Shown: positions 27,484 to 37,174 of the stretch, one piece after another
Layout: the number at the start of each line of letters is the position of its first letter
Position numbering within the stretch: position 1 is the stretch's first letter
DNA from: Sediminicola sp047612485
GTDB lineage: Bacteria > Bacteroidota > Bacteroidia > Flavobacteriales > Flavobacteriaceae
Length of the DNA: 64,000 nt
NCBI GenBank assembly: GCA_047612485.1
Contig: JBLGAT010000004.1
Coordinates: forward strand, 8,980-72,979
Reading direction: 5' to 3'
Translations under genes and position numbers: made by a program
Notes under the pieces: generated by a model
Database searches by the model: none
What the model was told of the DNA's origin: nothing
The model's input: only the letters and a program-made list of their open reading frames with translations

Positions 27484-29790
27484 TTAGATAGAAATTGTTT
27501 CTCCAGCTTTTAGCGCAACTCGTTTTCCATTGACCCGAATAGACATTTCTTCCGTACCTTCCAAATCAAAACTGGACCCTCCTTCAGTTACCTTTACCTT
27601 TAGGATTCTATTTCTAAAATTGACCTTAAACGAATATGCTTCCCATTGTTTTGGGATTTTAGGAGTGAAGGATAACTTATCGTCCACCACGCGCATTCCT
27701 CCAAAGCCTTCTACTATACTCATCCAAGTACCTGCCATGGAAGTAATATGCAACCCTTCTTCAACTTCCTTGTTATAGTCGTCCAAATCTAAACGGGAGG
27801 TACGCAAATAAAAAGTATATGCCTGTTCCATCCTATTCAACTTGGCTGCCTGTATGCTATGCACACAAGGCGACAGGGAAGACTCATGAACGGTAAAAGG
27901 TTCATAGAAGTCAAAATGCTTTTCCAATTCTTCTTGGGAGAAATGATCTTCAAACAAATAAAAGCCCTGCAGGGTGTCCGCCTGTTTGATATATGGAGAT
28001 CTCAAAATACGGTCCCAGCTCCATTTTTGGTTGATAGGCCGTTGGGTCCTGTCCAAATTGGCTACGGTAATCAGCTCCTTATCCAAGAATCCATCTTGCT
28101 GTAAATAAATGTCCAACTCTTTAGAAAATGGGAAATACATATTATCGGCCACTTCCTTCCAAGAATCCATTTCAGCAACCGTTAGTTTGGTCATTCCTAT
28201 GATTCTTTTGTGATCATCGGAATACCCGTCCTTCACTTTTCCGATCTGCTCCAAGGTATAGTTGATGCACCATTTTGCAAGATAATTAGTGTACCAGTTA
28301 TTATTTACGTTATTCTCATATTCGTTGGGTCCTGTTACCCCCAAAATGACAAATTTGTCTTTTTGCATTGAAAATGTAGCTCGCTGTTGCCAAAAACGAG
28401 AAATCCCAATAAGCACTTCCAGACCCATTTCAGGGATATAAGAATAATCTCCAGTAAATCTGTAGTAATTATAGATGGCGAAGGCAATGGCACCATTACG
28501 ATGGATTTCCTCAAAAGTAATTTCCCATTCATTGTGACATTCCTCCCCATTCATGGTGACCATGGGATATAATGCCGCTCCATTGGAAAAACCGAGCTTT
28601 TTTGCATTTTCTATGGCCTTTTCCAAATGGTTATACCTGTATTTCAACAAACTTCTGGCAACGTGTTGATCTTTCGTGGCCATGTAAAATGGTATGCAAT
28701 ACGCTTCTGTATCCCAATAGGTGCTTCCTCCGTATTTTTCCCCGGTAAATCCTTTTGGTCCTATATTCAATCTTGAATCCTTGCCCAAATAGGTTTGGTT
28801 CAATTGGAAAATATTGAAGCGAATTCCTTGTTGGGCCTTGATATCCCCTTCAATAGTAATATCGCTCATTTCCCAAATATTTGCCCAAGCCTGCTTTTGC
28901 TTTTCCAATAGAGCATCATATCCCATTGAGGTCACCTTCTCCAAAACGGACTTGGCGGCATTGACAAGTTCTGACGCCTCATGATTTCGGGATACGGTGT
29001 ACCCACCAAATTTGTGCAAGGTGGCCGATTCTCCTTTTTTTATGGACACCTTATAAGTGAAACTAACTTTATGTTCCTCGATCTTTGCGTCGCCATCCAT
29101 AGCTACCGCATTCCCATTATGGAACAATTTGGATTCCATGAAAGTACAGGTAGCAAAATTGGTCTTCATGGTATGTGCTTCAATAAATCCTTGCTGCCCC
29201 TTTGAAGAAACCTTTGTAGTGTTCCAGAATTTATCATCCCAGTTGGTATCTTCATTAGTGATTCCACTATCAACATAAGGACTAAAGGTTACTTTCATAT
29301 CCCCGCTTAGGGCTTTAACTTCGTATTTAATTGCGCCTACTTCATCAATATCCAAACTCAAGAAACGGGTTACCTTGACTTCAATTTCTTGATCATTTGG
29401 CAAGGTAGCGGTAAATGAACGCTGGTACCAACCTTCTTTCATCTGAAGTTCCCTCTTATAATTGGACACCTTCTTACAGGTATTTAAATCCAACGCCTCC
29501 CCATTGATCATTACATCTATCCCTATCCAATTTGGGGCATTTATAACCTTGGCAAAATATTCCGGATACCCATTTTTCCACCAACCTACGCGAGTCTTAT
29601 CTGGATAGTAAACTCCAGCAATATAACTACCTTGAAAGGTGTGTCCTGAATACTGTTCCTCAAAATTGGCTCGTTGGCCCATGGCCCCGTTTCCTATACT
29701 GAACAAACTTTCAGAAGATTTTACTTTTTCCTTGTCAAATCCTTCTTCTATGATCGACCAAACATTTGGTATTATATAATCCTGGTTCAT
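27484..29790 (-). CDS. GH65 maltose phosphorylase
   Basis: 768 residues, normal length for the family. The catalytic region GEECHNEWEITFEEIHRNG (about residues 410-430) holds the proton-donor Glu, and GEKYGGSTYWDTEAYC is the substrate and phosphate-binding segment. It splits maltose with phosphate to glucose and beta-glucose-1-phosphate in the cytoplasm; there is no signal peptide. Beta-phosphoglucomutase, which consumes that product, starts one base upstream, which makes maltose (or a related disaccharide such as trehalose or kojibiose) the likely substrate. Confidence 0.9.
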   Translation of the reverse strand: MNQDYIIPNVWSIIEEGFDKEKVKSSESLFSIGNGAMGQRANFEEQYSGHTFQGSYIAGVYYPDKTRVGWWKNGYPEYFAKVINAPNWIGIDVMINGEALDLNTCKKVSNYKRELQMKEGWYQRSFTATLPNDQEIEVKVTRFLSLDIDEVGAIKYEVKALSGDMKVTFSPYVDSGITNEDTNWDDKFWNTTKVSSKGQQGFIEAHTMKTNFATCTFMESKLFHNGNAVAMDGDAKIEEHKVSFTYKVSIKKGESATLHKFGGYTVSRNHEASELVNAAKSVLEKVTSMGYDALLEKQKQAWANIWEMSDITIEGDIKAQQGIRFNIFQLNQTYLGKDSRLNIGPKGFTGEKYGGSTYWDTEAYCIPFYMATKDQHVARSLLKYRYNHLEKAIENAKKLGFSNGAALYPMVTMNGEECHNEWEITFEEIHRNGAIAFAIYNYYRFTGDYSYIPEMGLEVLIGISRFWQQRATFSMQKDKFVILGVTGPNEYENNVNNNWYTNYLAKWCINYTLEQIGKVKDGYSDDHKRIIGMTKLTVAEMDSWKEVADNMYFPFSKELDIYLQQDGFLDKELITVANLDRTQRPINQKWSWDRILRSPYIKQADTLQGFYLFEDHFSQEELEKHFDFYEPFTVHESSLSPCVHSIQAAKLNRMEQAYTFYLRTSRLDLDDYNKEVEEGLHITSMAGTWMSIVEGFGGMRVVDDKLSFTPKIPKQWEAYSFKVNFRNRILKVKVTEGGSSFDLEGTEEMSIRVNGKRVALKAGETISI

Positions 29791-29791
29791 A

Positions 29792-30445
29792 TTATATAGT
29801 GGTTAGTTGTTTAATAAAATCTGTGCTTATTTCCGTAAAATCGTTAAAATTATATTGGGCTTCCGTAAGTATTGCGGCATCTCCAATTCCAATACTGGTC
29901 ATCCCTGCGGTATTTGCGGCCTGTATTCCTGCAAGGGCATCCTCAAAAACCACACAATCCTTGGCATCCACACCAAGACCCCTAGCTGCTAAAAGAAACA
30001 CCTCGGGGTCTGGTTTTGCCTTGGATACATTAGTGCCGTCTACCACAACCTTGAAGTAGGATAGCAACCCGACCTTTTCTAGTATTGGAATGGCATTCTT
30101 ACTTGCTGATCCTAAAGCTAAAGGTATATTGTTGGCTTTTAAAAAATCCAATATTTTTGGGACATCCGGAAGGATCTCCGATGTGTCCATTTTTTTAATA
30201 TACTCCAAGTAGTCTTCATTTTTTTCTACCATCCAGTGGTCAAACTGTTCTTGGGAAGCTTTTATACCTCCAAGCTCCAATAAGATCTCCAAGCATCTTT
30301 TTCTACTAACCCCTTTGAAGGCTTCATTTTGTTCCTCTGTAAATTCGAAACCCAGTTCATTGGCCAATTTTTTCCATGCCAAATAATGGTATTTTGCGGT
30401 ATCAACGATGACACCATCCAAATCAAATATGAATCCTTTGTTCAC
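29792..30445 (-). CDS. pgmB: Beta-phosphoglucomutase (HAD family)
   Basis: 217 residues. FDLDGVIVDTAKYH (HAD motif I with the nucleophile Asp), ALGSASKNA (motif II), KAKPDPEVFLLAA (motif III Lys) and VVFEDALAGIQAA (motif IV) are all present. It converts beta-glucose-1-phosphate to glucose-6-phosphate. It is directly upstream of the GH65 gene with one base between them, the classic pair for phosphorolytic maltose use. Confidence 0.93.
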   Translation of the reverse strand: MNKGFIFDLDGVIVDTAKYHYLAWKKLANELGFEFTEEQNEAFKGVSRKRCLEILLELGGIKASQEQFDHWMVEKNEDYLEYIKKMDTSEILPDVPKILDFLKANNIPLALGSASKNAIPILEKVGLLSYFKVVVDGTNVSKAKPDPEVFLLAARGLGVDAKDCVVFEDALAGIQAANTAGMTSIGIGDAAILTEAQYNFNDFTEISTDFIKQLTTI

Positions 30446-30792
30446 TATGTATAAATTAGGTTACAACACTGGGCTGATAAAATTGTTTAATAAAAATTAA
30501 AACAACAACCTCCTCCAAGGGCTTTTCAATTCCATAACTATGGAAATAAAAAGCACTCCAAAAATCGGAAAATTCCAATTTTAAGGGGAGACTTGCCATC
30601 TGGAAACAATTAAAATGAGAAGTAATAACAAGTTTCGATAGCTTCGCAAATATAAAAATTTTTTCCACTTCTTTATTCGATCTATGGTCTTCCTGTAGAA
30701 TCCGGCTTTTCAATTTCCGTCTAGACCAAAATATATCCTATTGGCCTTCAGTTGCCCCCAATTAAAAAGTTGCTCTTTTGATTTGTAGTAAT
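30446..30792 (-). other. 347-base intergenic gap between lacI-type gene and pgmB
   Basis: No convincing gene. An 85-codon open frame on the minus strand (30456-30713) has no recognisable motif and an odd composition, so I do not call it. An imperfect inverted repeat lies at 30521-30554 (GCTTTT...AAAAGC arms with an inner TTCCATA/TATGGAA pair) but has no T-tract. In many related clusters this slot holds a maltose permease of the major facilitator superfamily; nothing here resembles a remnant of one. Confidence 0.5.
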
Positions 30793-31812
30793 TTAATTAA
30801 TTGTTGACTCCCTTTCAATCAAAGTCGAATCGATGATTTCTGTTCGGAAAACCTCCTCTTCTTCCTCATTTTCCACCTTATCGATCAGCATTTGTGCCGC
30901 AATCGCCCCCATGCTTTCCCCGTGCTGGGCTATTGCACTTAGGCTCGGGTTGGCATATTTGGATAGGAGTCCATCCGTAAAACCAATAAAGGAAATATCC
31001 TCCGGAATCCTCAACCCTTTTTTCTGGACTACCCGCATACCATAAATGGCAAATATTTCATTGACACAAAGGACTGCATCCATAGTACCGGTATCAAAGA
31101 AATGTTGAATTGCCTCTTCGTCTACACTCTCATAGGGAAGGGTCAACACTAAATTCTCATTTATCGGTATCCCTGCATCCTTAAGGGCTTCATAATACCC
31201 CTCTGTTCTGGCATTGCTGACACTCAAATTTTCTGTATTGATCAATGCAATATTCTGGCGCCCACCGTCAATTAACTTTTTTACGGCCATATAGGCACTG
31301 TCCCTATCATTAATAATAACCTTATCACATTCCACTTCATCCGTTACCCTATCGAACATGACCAATGGGATGCCCTGACTGGTTACTTCCTTAATATGGT
31401 TAAAATCATTTTTTGCTTGGGTCTCAGTAGATAATGACATAATAAAGCCATCAATACTACCGTTGGCCAGCATTTCCATATTAATGACCTCCTTGTCGAA
31501 TGATTCATTGGAAAGGCAAACGATGACATTATAGCCTCTTGCATTGGCATACTTTTCTATACCACGGACAACTGTTGTGAAAAAATGGTGGACTATATTA
31601 GGGATAATGACCCCGATGTTCTTTGTTCGTTTATTTTTAAGGCTTACGGCTATATTATTGGGTTTGTAATTATAGAGTTTTGCGAAAGCTTGAATCTTTT
31701 CCTTTGTATCCCGACTTATTTCCTCGCTATTTTTCAAGGCTTTGGAAACAGTGGATATGGATACTTCCAATTCTCTGGCTATGTGCTTTAGGGTTATTTT
31801 TCTTTTCAACAC
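30793..31812 (-). CDS. LacI-family transcriptional regulator of the alpha-glucan locus
   Basis: 339 residues. The N-terminal helix-turn-helix ITLKHIARELEVSISTVSKAL and hinge (to about 60) are followed by a periplasmic-binding-protein-like sensor (NIGVIIPNIVHHFF onward) and the typical DAVLCVNEIFAIYGM. It probably binds a maltodextrin or related sugar. It heads the minus-strand sugar cluster and is divergent from SusC, with an operator-like palindrome between them at 32084-32101. Confidence 0.9.
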   Translation of the reverse strand: MLKRKITLKHIARELEVSISTVSKALKNSEEISRDTKEKIQAFAKLYNYKPNNIAVSLKNKRTKNIGVIIPNIVHHFFTTVVRGIEKYANARGYNVIVCLSNESFDKEVINMEMLANGSIDGFIMSLSTETQAKNDFNHIKEVTSQGIPLVMFDRVTDEVECDKVIINDRDSAYMAVKKLIDGGRQNIALINTENLSVSNARTEGYYEALKDAGIPINENLVLTLPYESVDEEAIQHFFDTGTMDAVLCVNEIFAIYGMRVVQKKGLRIPEDISFIGFTDGLLSKYANPSLSAIAQHGESMGAIAAQMLIDKVENEEEEEVFRTEIIDSTLIERESTIN

Positions 31813-31943
31813 GGACTATTGGTTTAAGGGAACAACTTGTGATAAGTTCGAAAAATAGACATTAAAAAAGTCATATTTGTATAAATACATTTTTTTAACA
31901 ATAACATATCCAATGTAAAAATTCCTTAATTTAGGAAGGTAAT

Positions 31944-32016
31944 TTTAACAAATTTTTGATTAAATAAAAATTCCTATATTTGTTTTGCTTTACCATTTAA
32001 CAAACTTTTGATTAAA
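31944..32016 (+). repeat. Pair of 21-base direct repeats 52 bases apart (putative regulator sites)
   Basis: Copies at 31944-31964 and 31996-32016 differ by one base. Each begins TTTAACAAA and ends TTTTGATTAAA, giving partial inverted symmetry within the site. The spacing of 52 bases is close to five helical turns, and the pair brackets the -7 box at 31975. Protein binding is inferred. Confidence 0.55.
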
Positions 32017-32083
32017 ATAATTACTGAAAATACAATTTAGTACAACTAAGTTTACGAGTATACTATTTAACATAAGTTATTAA

Positions 32084-32101
32084 CACGAAACCGTTTTCGT
32101 G
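32084..32101. promoter_or_regulatory. LacI-type operator candidate
   Basis: CACGAAACCGTTTTCGTG is an 18-base palindrome with one mismatched pair and a central C-G step, the usual form of LacI-family operators. It lies 90 bases before the SusC ATG, inside the predicted 5' UTR, and 272 bases upstream of the regulator gene. I find no second copy near the minus-strand genes. Confidence 0.6.
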
Positions 32102-32191
32102 AAATTCTATACTCCCACCTTAGCTATTTTAACAAATAATTTGCATAAGTTTAACCTAGAATTGAAATTAACTAAACTAAATTACTTATTT

Positions 32192-35100
32192 ATGAAGATT
32201 ACGCTACTAAAAAGCTTAATGCTTGTTGGGGCATTTTTATGCTTTGGACTTGCAAAAGCTCAGACGGTATCAGGTACTGTTTCTGATACCAGCGGCCCTT
32301 TACCTGGGGCCAGTGTATTGGTAAAGGGAACTACCAACGGTACACAAACTGATTTTGATGGTAATTACACATTGAACAATGTGGAAAGTGGAGCCACAAT
32401 GGTTTTTAGCTACATCGGCTTTAAGCCTTTAGAGGTTGCAGTAAATGGAAGAACCACTATATCCGTAACACTTGAGGAAGATGCCCAGGCATTGGATGAA
32501 GTTGTTATTATAGGTTATGGTACAACTACTATAAAAGATGCAACAGGATCTGTAACATCTGTTTCAGCTGCAGATTTCAACGGCGGTGTCATTGCTTCTC
32601 CTGAACAGTTGATACAAGGTAAAACTGCCGGGGTAAACATTCAACAAACTAGTGGTGAACCTGGAGCCGGAATACAGTTGAACATTCGTGGATCCAATTC
32701 CGTTAGAGGTGAAAATAGCCCTCTTTTCGTTGTTGATGGTATACCATTGTCAGGAGGCGGTACGTCCCCAGGCGGTGATACCGGAGGCGGTGGAAGTGAT
32801 GTGAAAAATCCTTTGAATTTCTTAAACCCAGCCGACATTGAGAGCATCAGTATCCTTAAGGATGCATCTGCAACGGCAATTTACGGATCTAGAGGTGCCA
32901 ACGGAGTTGTTATCATCACAACTAAAAGTGGTAAAGGAAGCACAGGAGGAAAATTTGAATTTGCTTCGTCATTAAGTATTGCTACACCTGCTAACAGTTA
33001 TGACTTATTAAAAAGAAATGAATTCTTGGATGGCGTATCTTCTTACGGAGGTAATCCTTCCGCAGTAGATTTTGGCAATGAAACGGACTGGCAAGAATTC
33101 TTGACAAGAACGGCGGCTTCCCAAAATCAAAACTTTTCCTACTCCAATAACTATGGTAGTGGTAACATACGTGCTACTTTTGGATATGGCAAACAGTTCG
33201 GGGTTGTAGAAAAATCGAGCTTGGAGCGTATTACAGGTAGATTGAATATCTCTCAAAGATTTTTAGACAATAAATTAACCTTAGGATTTCAGGGAAGTAT
33301 TTCAAGAGTGAATGATGAGACGGCACCATTATCTGGTGGCGCTGGTTTTCGTGGAGATATCTTAGGTGCTGGTTACTCAGCTAATCCAACATGGAGTACA
33401 AGTCCAGGTTTTTCGGATGGTGGAACGCAAATATTACCAGCTAACTACCTTGCATATACCCAAAACGAAACTTTTACCAATAGGATCCTTGTAAACGGTT
33501 CTATTGATTACAAGTTTACACCTGAACTTTCAGGTAAAATAAATTTAGGATATGACAAATCAGAAGGAGAAAACACATCTGTTATTTCTGGGGACGTTCA
33601 AAACTTTACAGGTATTGAAGATCAAGGATTTGGGGTATACAACACTCTAAATAGAGAGAATCATTTATTGGAAGCCACCCTAAACTATGAAAAGGATCTT
33701 GGAGATTCAAAATTTGATGTTTTAGTTGGATATTCCTTCCAAGATTTTAATGTCAATGGTAGAAATTCTGCAGGTAGAACATTTGCAACTACCGATTTAA
33801 ATCAAATGGGTTCAGATTTAAGGGAAACCGTTAATGGTGCTGCCAACCTAATAGATGGTTCATTCCAACAATATTACTACGGTGCTAACACCAACGGACT
33901 ACTTGTCAACAGACTACAGCCTTCCGTTGTAGCAGGTGAAAATGTTGGTCTTGGTTTCAGCCAATTGGTATCTGCAATGGTCGCTGATACATTCAATAAT
34001 ACAGATGAATTACAGTCATTCTTTGCACGTATTAATTATTCAATCTCTAATAAATACTTATTTACCGGTACTATTAGGGCGGATGGTTCCTCTCGATTTG
34101 GTCCAGAAAATCAATATGGTTACTTCCCTTCAGGTGCTTTTGCATGGAAGATGAGTGAAGAAGACTTTGTTGGAGATGCAGTCTCTACCTTAAAACTTAG
34201 ATTAAGTGCTGGTATTACTGGTAACCAAGATGGTTTGGGATATGGAAACTATGTTGCTAGACAACGCTTCGGAGGCCTAGCTACTCAAAACGATAATGTG
34301 GTTAACCAGAACGGTCTGGCAATCGTTGCAACCGATGTTCCTGATCTAAAATGGGAAGAGACACTGAACTATAACTTAGGTTTCGATTTCGGTTTCAACA
34401 ATGATAGATTATCAGGTAGTTTAGATGTGTATCGCAGTGAAACAACTGACGTGCTTTTAAGGACTCCTCCAGCTGCACCTGCAGTGGATCCGTTCCAGTT
34501 TGGTAATGTTGATGCAACTATATTGAACCAGGGTATTGAATTTGCCATTGCATATGATTTCATACAATCAGCAAATACAACTTTCTCTGCTTCCTTCAAC
34601 ATAGCCTATAATGAAAATGAAGTTCAGGATTTTGCCAGTGCCATAAATACTGGTGAGATTAACGGACAAGGTTTATCTGGTGCATTTGCACAGCGCTTTG
34701 AAGCTGGCAGATCATTATTCTCTTACTACATGGCAATCTTTGAAGGATTTGACAGTGATGGTTTTCCTGTTTATCAAGATGTTGATGGTAATGGTACAGG
34801 AGATCCTATCGCCGATCAAACATTCGTTGGCGAGGATGCCTTACCGGATGTAACTTCTGGATTATCTTTAAACTTTAGAAGTGGAAACTGGGATGCTTCT
34901 ACTTATTTCTCTGGTCAGTTCGGATTCTCAGTATACAACAACACGGCTAACGGCTTCTTTACAGGTGGATCCATCAATAACGGAAGAAACGTAACTCAAA
35001 ACGTTCTTACCAGTGGAGAAAACGGAGGAGCTTCGGCAGATGTTTCAACAAGATTCCTTGAAAAAGGTGATTTTGTAAGATTGCAAACTGCATCCATTGG

Positions 35101-35317
35101 ATACAATGTGCCTCTAACAGGTGAAGGCTTGTTTAAAACCTTACGTCTATCGGTAACCGGACAGAATTTATTCTTGGCTACGGATTACAGTGGTCTAGAT
35201 CCTGAAGTTACATCGTCTACTGGTGATTTAGGTTCTGGTGTACCAACCAGAGGTATCGACTGGGCGGCGTATCCGAATCCAAGAACAGTAACCTTTGGAC
35301 TTAATGCATCCTTTTAA
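32192..35317 (+). CDS. SusC/RagA-family TonB-dependent outer-membrane transporter
   Basis: 1041 residues from ATG 32192 (MKITLLKSLM). An in-frame GTG at 32099 falls in the operator and adds a non-signal extension, so it is rejected. A signal peptide ends FGLAKA-Q; a carboxypeptidase-regulatory-like domain follows (about 25-110, VSGTVSDTSGPLPGASV), then the plug (DEVVIIGYGT; SISILKDASATAIYGSRGANG at about 230) and a 22-strand barrel ending in a terminal Phe (LNASF). With SusD it forms the uptake complex for an oligosaccharide. The substrate is uncertain: it neighbours amylases but also the twin-propeller operon. Confidence 0.92.
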   Translation: MKITLLKSLMLVGAFLCFGLAKAQTVSGTVSDTSGPLPGASVLVKGTTNGTQTDFDGNYTLNNVESGATMVFSYIGFKPLEVAVNGRTTISVTLEEDAQALDEVVIIGYGTTTIKDATGSVTSVSAADFNGGVIASPEQLIQGKTAGVNIQQTSGEPGAGIQLNIRGSNSVRGENSPLFVVDGIPLSGGGTSPGGDTGGGGSDVKNPLNFLNPADIESISILKDASATAIYGSRGANGVVIITTKSGKGSTGGKFEFASSLSIATPANSYDLLKRNEFLDGVSSYGGNPSAVDFGNETDWQEFLTRTAASQNQNFSYSNNYGSGNIRATFGYGKQFGVVEKSSLERITGRLNISQRFLDNKLTLGFQGSISRVNDETAPLSGGAGFRGDILGAGYSANPTWSTSPGFSDGGTQILPANYLAYTQNETFTNRILVNGSIDYKFTPELSGKINLGYDKSEGENTSVISGDVQNFTGIEDQGFGVYNTLNRENHLLEATLNYEKDLGDSKFDVLVGYSFQDFNVNGRNSAGRTFATTDLNQMGSDLRETVNGAANLIDGSFQQYYYGANTNGLLVNRLQPSVVAGENVGLGFSQLVSAMVADTFNNTDELQSFFARINYSISNKYLFTGTIRADGSSRFGPENQYGYFPSGAFAWKMSEEDFVGDAVSTLKLRLSAGITGNQDGLGYGNYVARQRFGGLATQNDNVVNQNGLAIVATDVPDLKWEETLNYNLGFDFGFNNDRLSGSLDVYRSETTDVLLRTPPAAPAVDPFQFGNVDATILNQGIEFAIAYDFIQSANTTFSASFNIAYNENEVQDFASAINTGEINGQGLSGAFAQRFEAGRSLFSYYMAIFEGFDSDGFPVYQDVDGNGTGDPIADQTFVGEDALPDVTSGLSLNFRSGNWDASTYFSGQFGFSVYNNTANGFFTGGSINNGRNVTQNVLTSGENGGASADVSTRFLEKGDFVRLQTASIGYNVPLTGEGLFKTLRLSVTGQNLFLATDYSGLDPEVTSSTGDLGSGVPTRGIDWAAYPNPRTVTFGLNASF

Positions 35318-35334
35318 TTAAAAAATTGAATATC

Positions 35335-36948
35335 ATGAAAAGAAATCAATTCAAAATATATTTTCTAACTATAGCGTCTGTAATAGGCCTCACATCCTGT
35401 ACAAACCTTGAAATCGAAGAAACCGATTCTATTATTAGTGACGGGTTCACGGGGTTGGCAAATCCAGCATCGACGGTTGATGAATTATACAACCGTGTTG
35501 GCGGACAATATGGAGATCAAGCAAATTTCTTTGCACTCCAAGAAGTAACAACAGATGCATCTTTAGTTCCAACAAGAGGAACTGACTGGGGTGATAACGG
35601 TTTATGGAGAGTTCTTCATAACCATTCATGGAACGGAGAACATGCTTTCATCGGTACTGTATGGAACCAGTTCAATGCAAACCAGTTAATTGCTTCACAA
35701 GTGTTGGATTCAAGAAGTAATCCATCTACTGCAAATATTGGAGATGCTAGTTTTATGAGAGCCTACAGTATGTGGATTATCCTAGACAATTATGGACAGG
35801 TTCCATTTAGGGATACATCTTTGCCATCATCCTCTTTACCAACGGTGATATCAGGCCAAGCTGCTATTGACTTTATAATCACAGATTTAGACCAAGCTAT
35901 TGCAAACTTACCAGCTAAATCAGCAGGTACCGGAGCAGAACTGAATAGAGCAAGTAAAGCTGCAGCACGTCATTTGAAAGCTAAAGTTCTTTTAAACAAG
36001 CACATCTACTTGGGTACTAGCGCTGATTCTGCAGATATGGCCCAAGTAATTTCCTTGGTTGATGCAATAGCAGGAGATGGCTTTGCACTACAGGCAGGAT
36101 TCTTTGACTTGTTCAGACAAGAAGCTGATAATGAAACCATCTGGTCCTTAGCTTCCTTGAATACCGGTAACAGAACATTTAATGGGCTACATTACAACTC
36201 CACAGCCATTGGTGGTGGTGGTTGGAACGGATTCTCGACGTTAGCAGAGTTCTATGACCTGTACGAAGGAGACCCTAACAGCAACCGTGTTGATCTTAAC
36301 GGAAACCCATTGGACGGACAAGAAGAAAGAAGAGGAGGGGTGCCGCCAGCAGGTAAGCCTTTTACAAACGCTCTTGGAACAACTGACAATGGTGGATTGG
36401 AAGATGGCTCCAACGTTGGTTTTGGATACCTTATCGGTCAACAATTTGCTTTAGATGGTACCGCTATAACAGATAGAGCTGGTGATCCATTGACTTTCAA
36501 AAGAGATTTCGTTGATGGTAACGGTGATCCTAGCTTTATTAATAATGACGAGACCACAGGAATCCGTGTTCAGAAATACAATGTAAGATACGGTGGAGGT
36601 TTCGCTGGTCATGAAATTATATTCCGTTATTCAGATGCATATTTGATGAAAGCGGAGGCCATGTTAAGAAGTGGACAAGACCCTACGATTATGGTAAATG
36701 CCCTTCGTCAATTAAGAAATGCTAGCCCACTTGCATCTGTAGGTGAGTCACAACTTTTGGATGAAAGAGGCCGTGAACTATATCAAGAAGTTTGGAGACG
36801 AAATGACATGATCCGTTTCGGACAGTTCACTAGAGATTGGTTATTCAAAGAATCTAATGAAATTGGAAACACTGCACGTAACTTGTTCCCAATTCCTCCA
36901 ACCCAGTTATTGGCCAATCCAAATCTAGTACAGAATCCTGGTTATTAA
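35335..36948 (+). CDS. SusD/RagB-family surface glycan-binding lipoprotein
   Basis: 537 residues from ATG 35335 (MKRNQFKIYF); a TTG nine bases earlier is less likely. The lipobox is GLTSC, Cys22. Helical TPR-like SusD repeats surround RASKAAARHLKAKVLLNKHIY (split: RASKAAARHLKAK and VLLNKHIY), and the C-terminal ends with the typical GRELYQEVWRRNDMIRFGQF region. VPTRGTDWGDNGLWR near residue 80 differs from what I remember of the classic flavobacterial starch SusD. It caps SusC. A terminator follows directly, so SusC and SusD form a two-gene transcript. Confidence 0.9.
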   Translation: MKRNQFKIYFLTIASVIGLTSCTNLEIEETDSIISDGFTGLANPASTVDELYNRVGGQYGDQANFFALQEVTTDASLVPTRGTDWGDNGLWRVLHNHSWNGEHAFIGTVWNQFNANQLIASQVLDSRSNPSTANIGDASFMRAYSMWIILDNYGQVPFRDTSLPSSSLPTVISGQAAIDFIITDLDQAIANLPAKSAGTGAELNRASKAAARHLKAKVLLNKHIYLGTSADSADMAQVISLVDAIAGDGFALQAGFFDLFRQEADNETIWSLASLNTGNRTFNGLHYNSTAIGGGGWNGFSTLAEFYDLYEGDPNSNRVDLNGNPLDGQEERRGGVPPAGKPFTNALGTTDNGGLEDGSNVGFGYLIGQQFALDGTAITDRAGDPLTFKRDFVDGNGDPSFINNDETTGIRVQKYNVRYGGGFAGHEIIFRYSDAYLMKAEAMLRSGQDPTIMVNALRQLRNASPLASVGESQLLDERGRELYQEVWRRNDMIRFGQFTRDWLFKESNEIGNTARNLFPIPPTQLLANPNLVQNPGY

Positions 36949-36970
36949 TCCATAATAACATACTAAGTTT

Positions 36971-37004
36971 AAAAACCCTGACTAAATGATCAGGGTTTTT
37001 TTTT
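36971..37004 (+). terminator. Rho-independent terminator after SusD
   Basis: Eleven-base perfect stem: left arm 36971-36981 (ending CCCTGA), loop 36982-36989, right arm 36990-37000 (starting TCAGGG), with the T run reaching 37004. It separates SusCD from the propeller operon. The remaining 170 bases to 37175 hold no clear -7 box; TATATTTT near 37111 is the closest. Confidence 0.88.
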
Positions 37005-37174
37005 GCGTTTCTGACAGTAGCAATAAATCGATTTTTATTAAATCCATCAACCCTGTTAGATAATAAACAACTCCATTAAATAACCAATTTAACAGAATAC
37101 AGAGGAAAATATTATATTTTCAGCTTCCATGCTAATAACAGATTAAGTATATTGCCTTTCTCATAACAAGAGTA

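Larger units (their letters stand above)
31813..32191. promoter_or_regulatory. SusC upstream regulatory region with repeated sites
   Basis: 379 bases without a gene, very AT-rich. A good -7 box TATATTTG lies at 31975-31982. The heptamer TTTAACA occurs four times in the same orientation (31894, 31944, 31996, 32066). Two copies are extended to 21-base near-identical direct repeats, described separately. A LacI-type palindrome is at 32084-32101. If transcription starts near 31989, the SusC mRNA has a 5' UTR of about 200 bases. The layout suggests both activator-like and repressor-like input. Confidence 0.6.

Noticed and set aside
30521..30554. Inverted repeat as a terminator of the LacI gene
   Set aside because: There is no T-tract on either side; left as an unexplained repeat.
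30456..30713. 85-codon minus-strand ORF between lacI-type gene and pgmB
   Set aside because: No motif, odd composition, no similarity to a permease remnant that I can see.
32099..32191. Upstream GTG start of SusC
   Set aside because: It lies within the operator palindrome and the added residues spoil the signal peptide; ATG 32192 gives a normal one.
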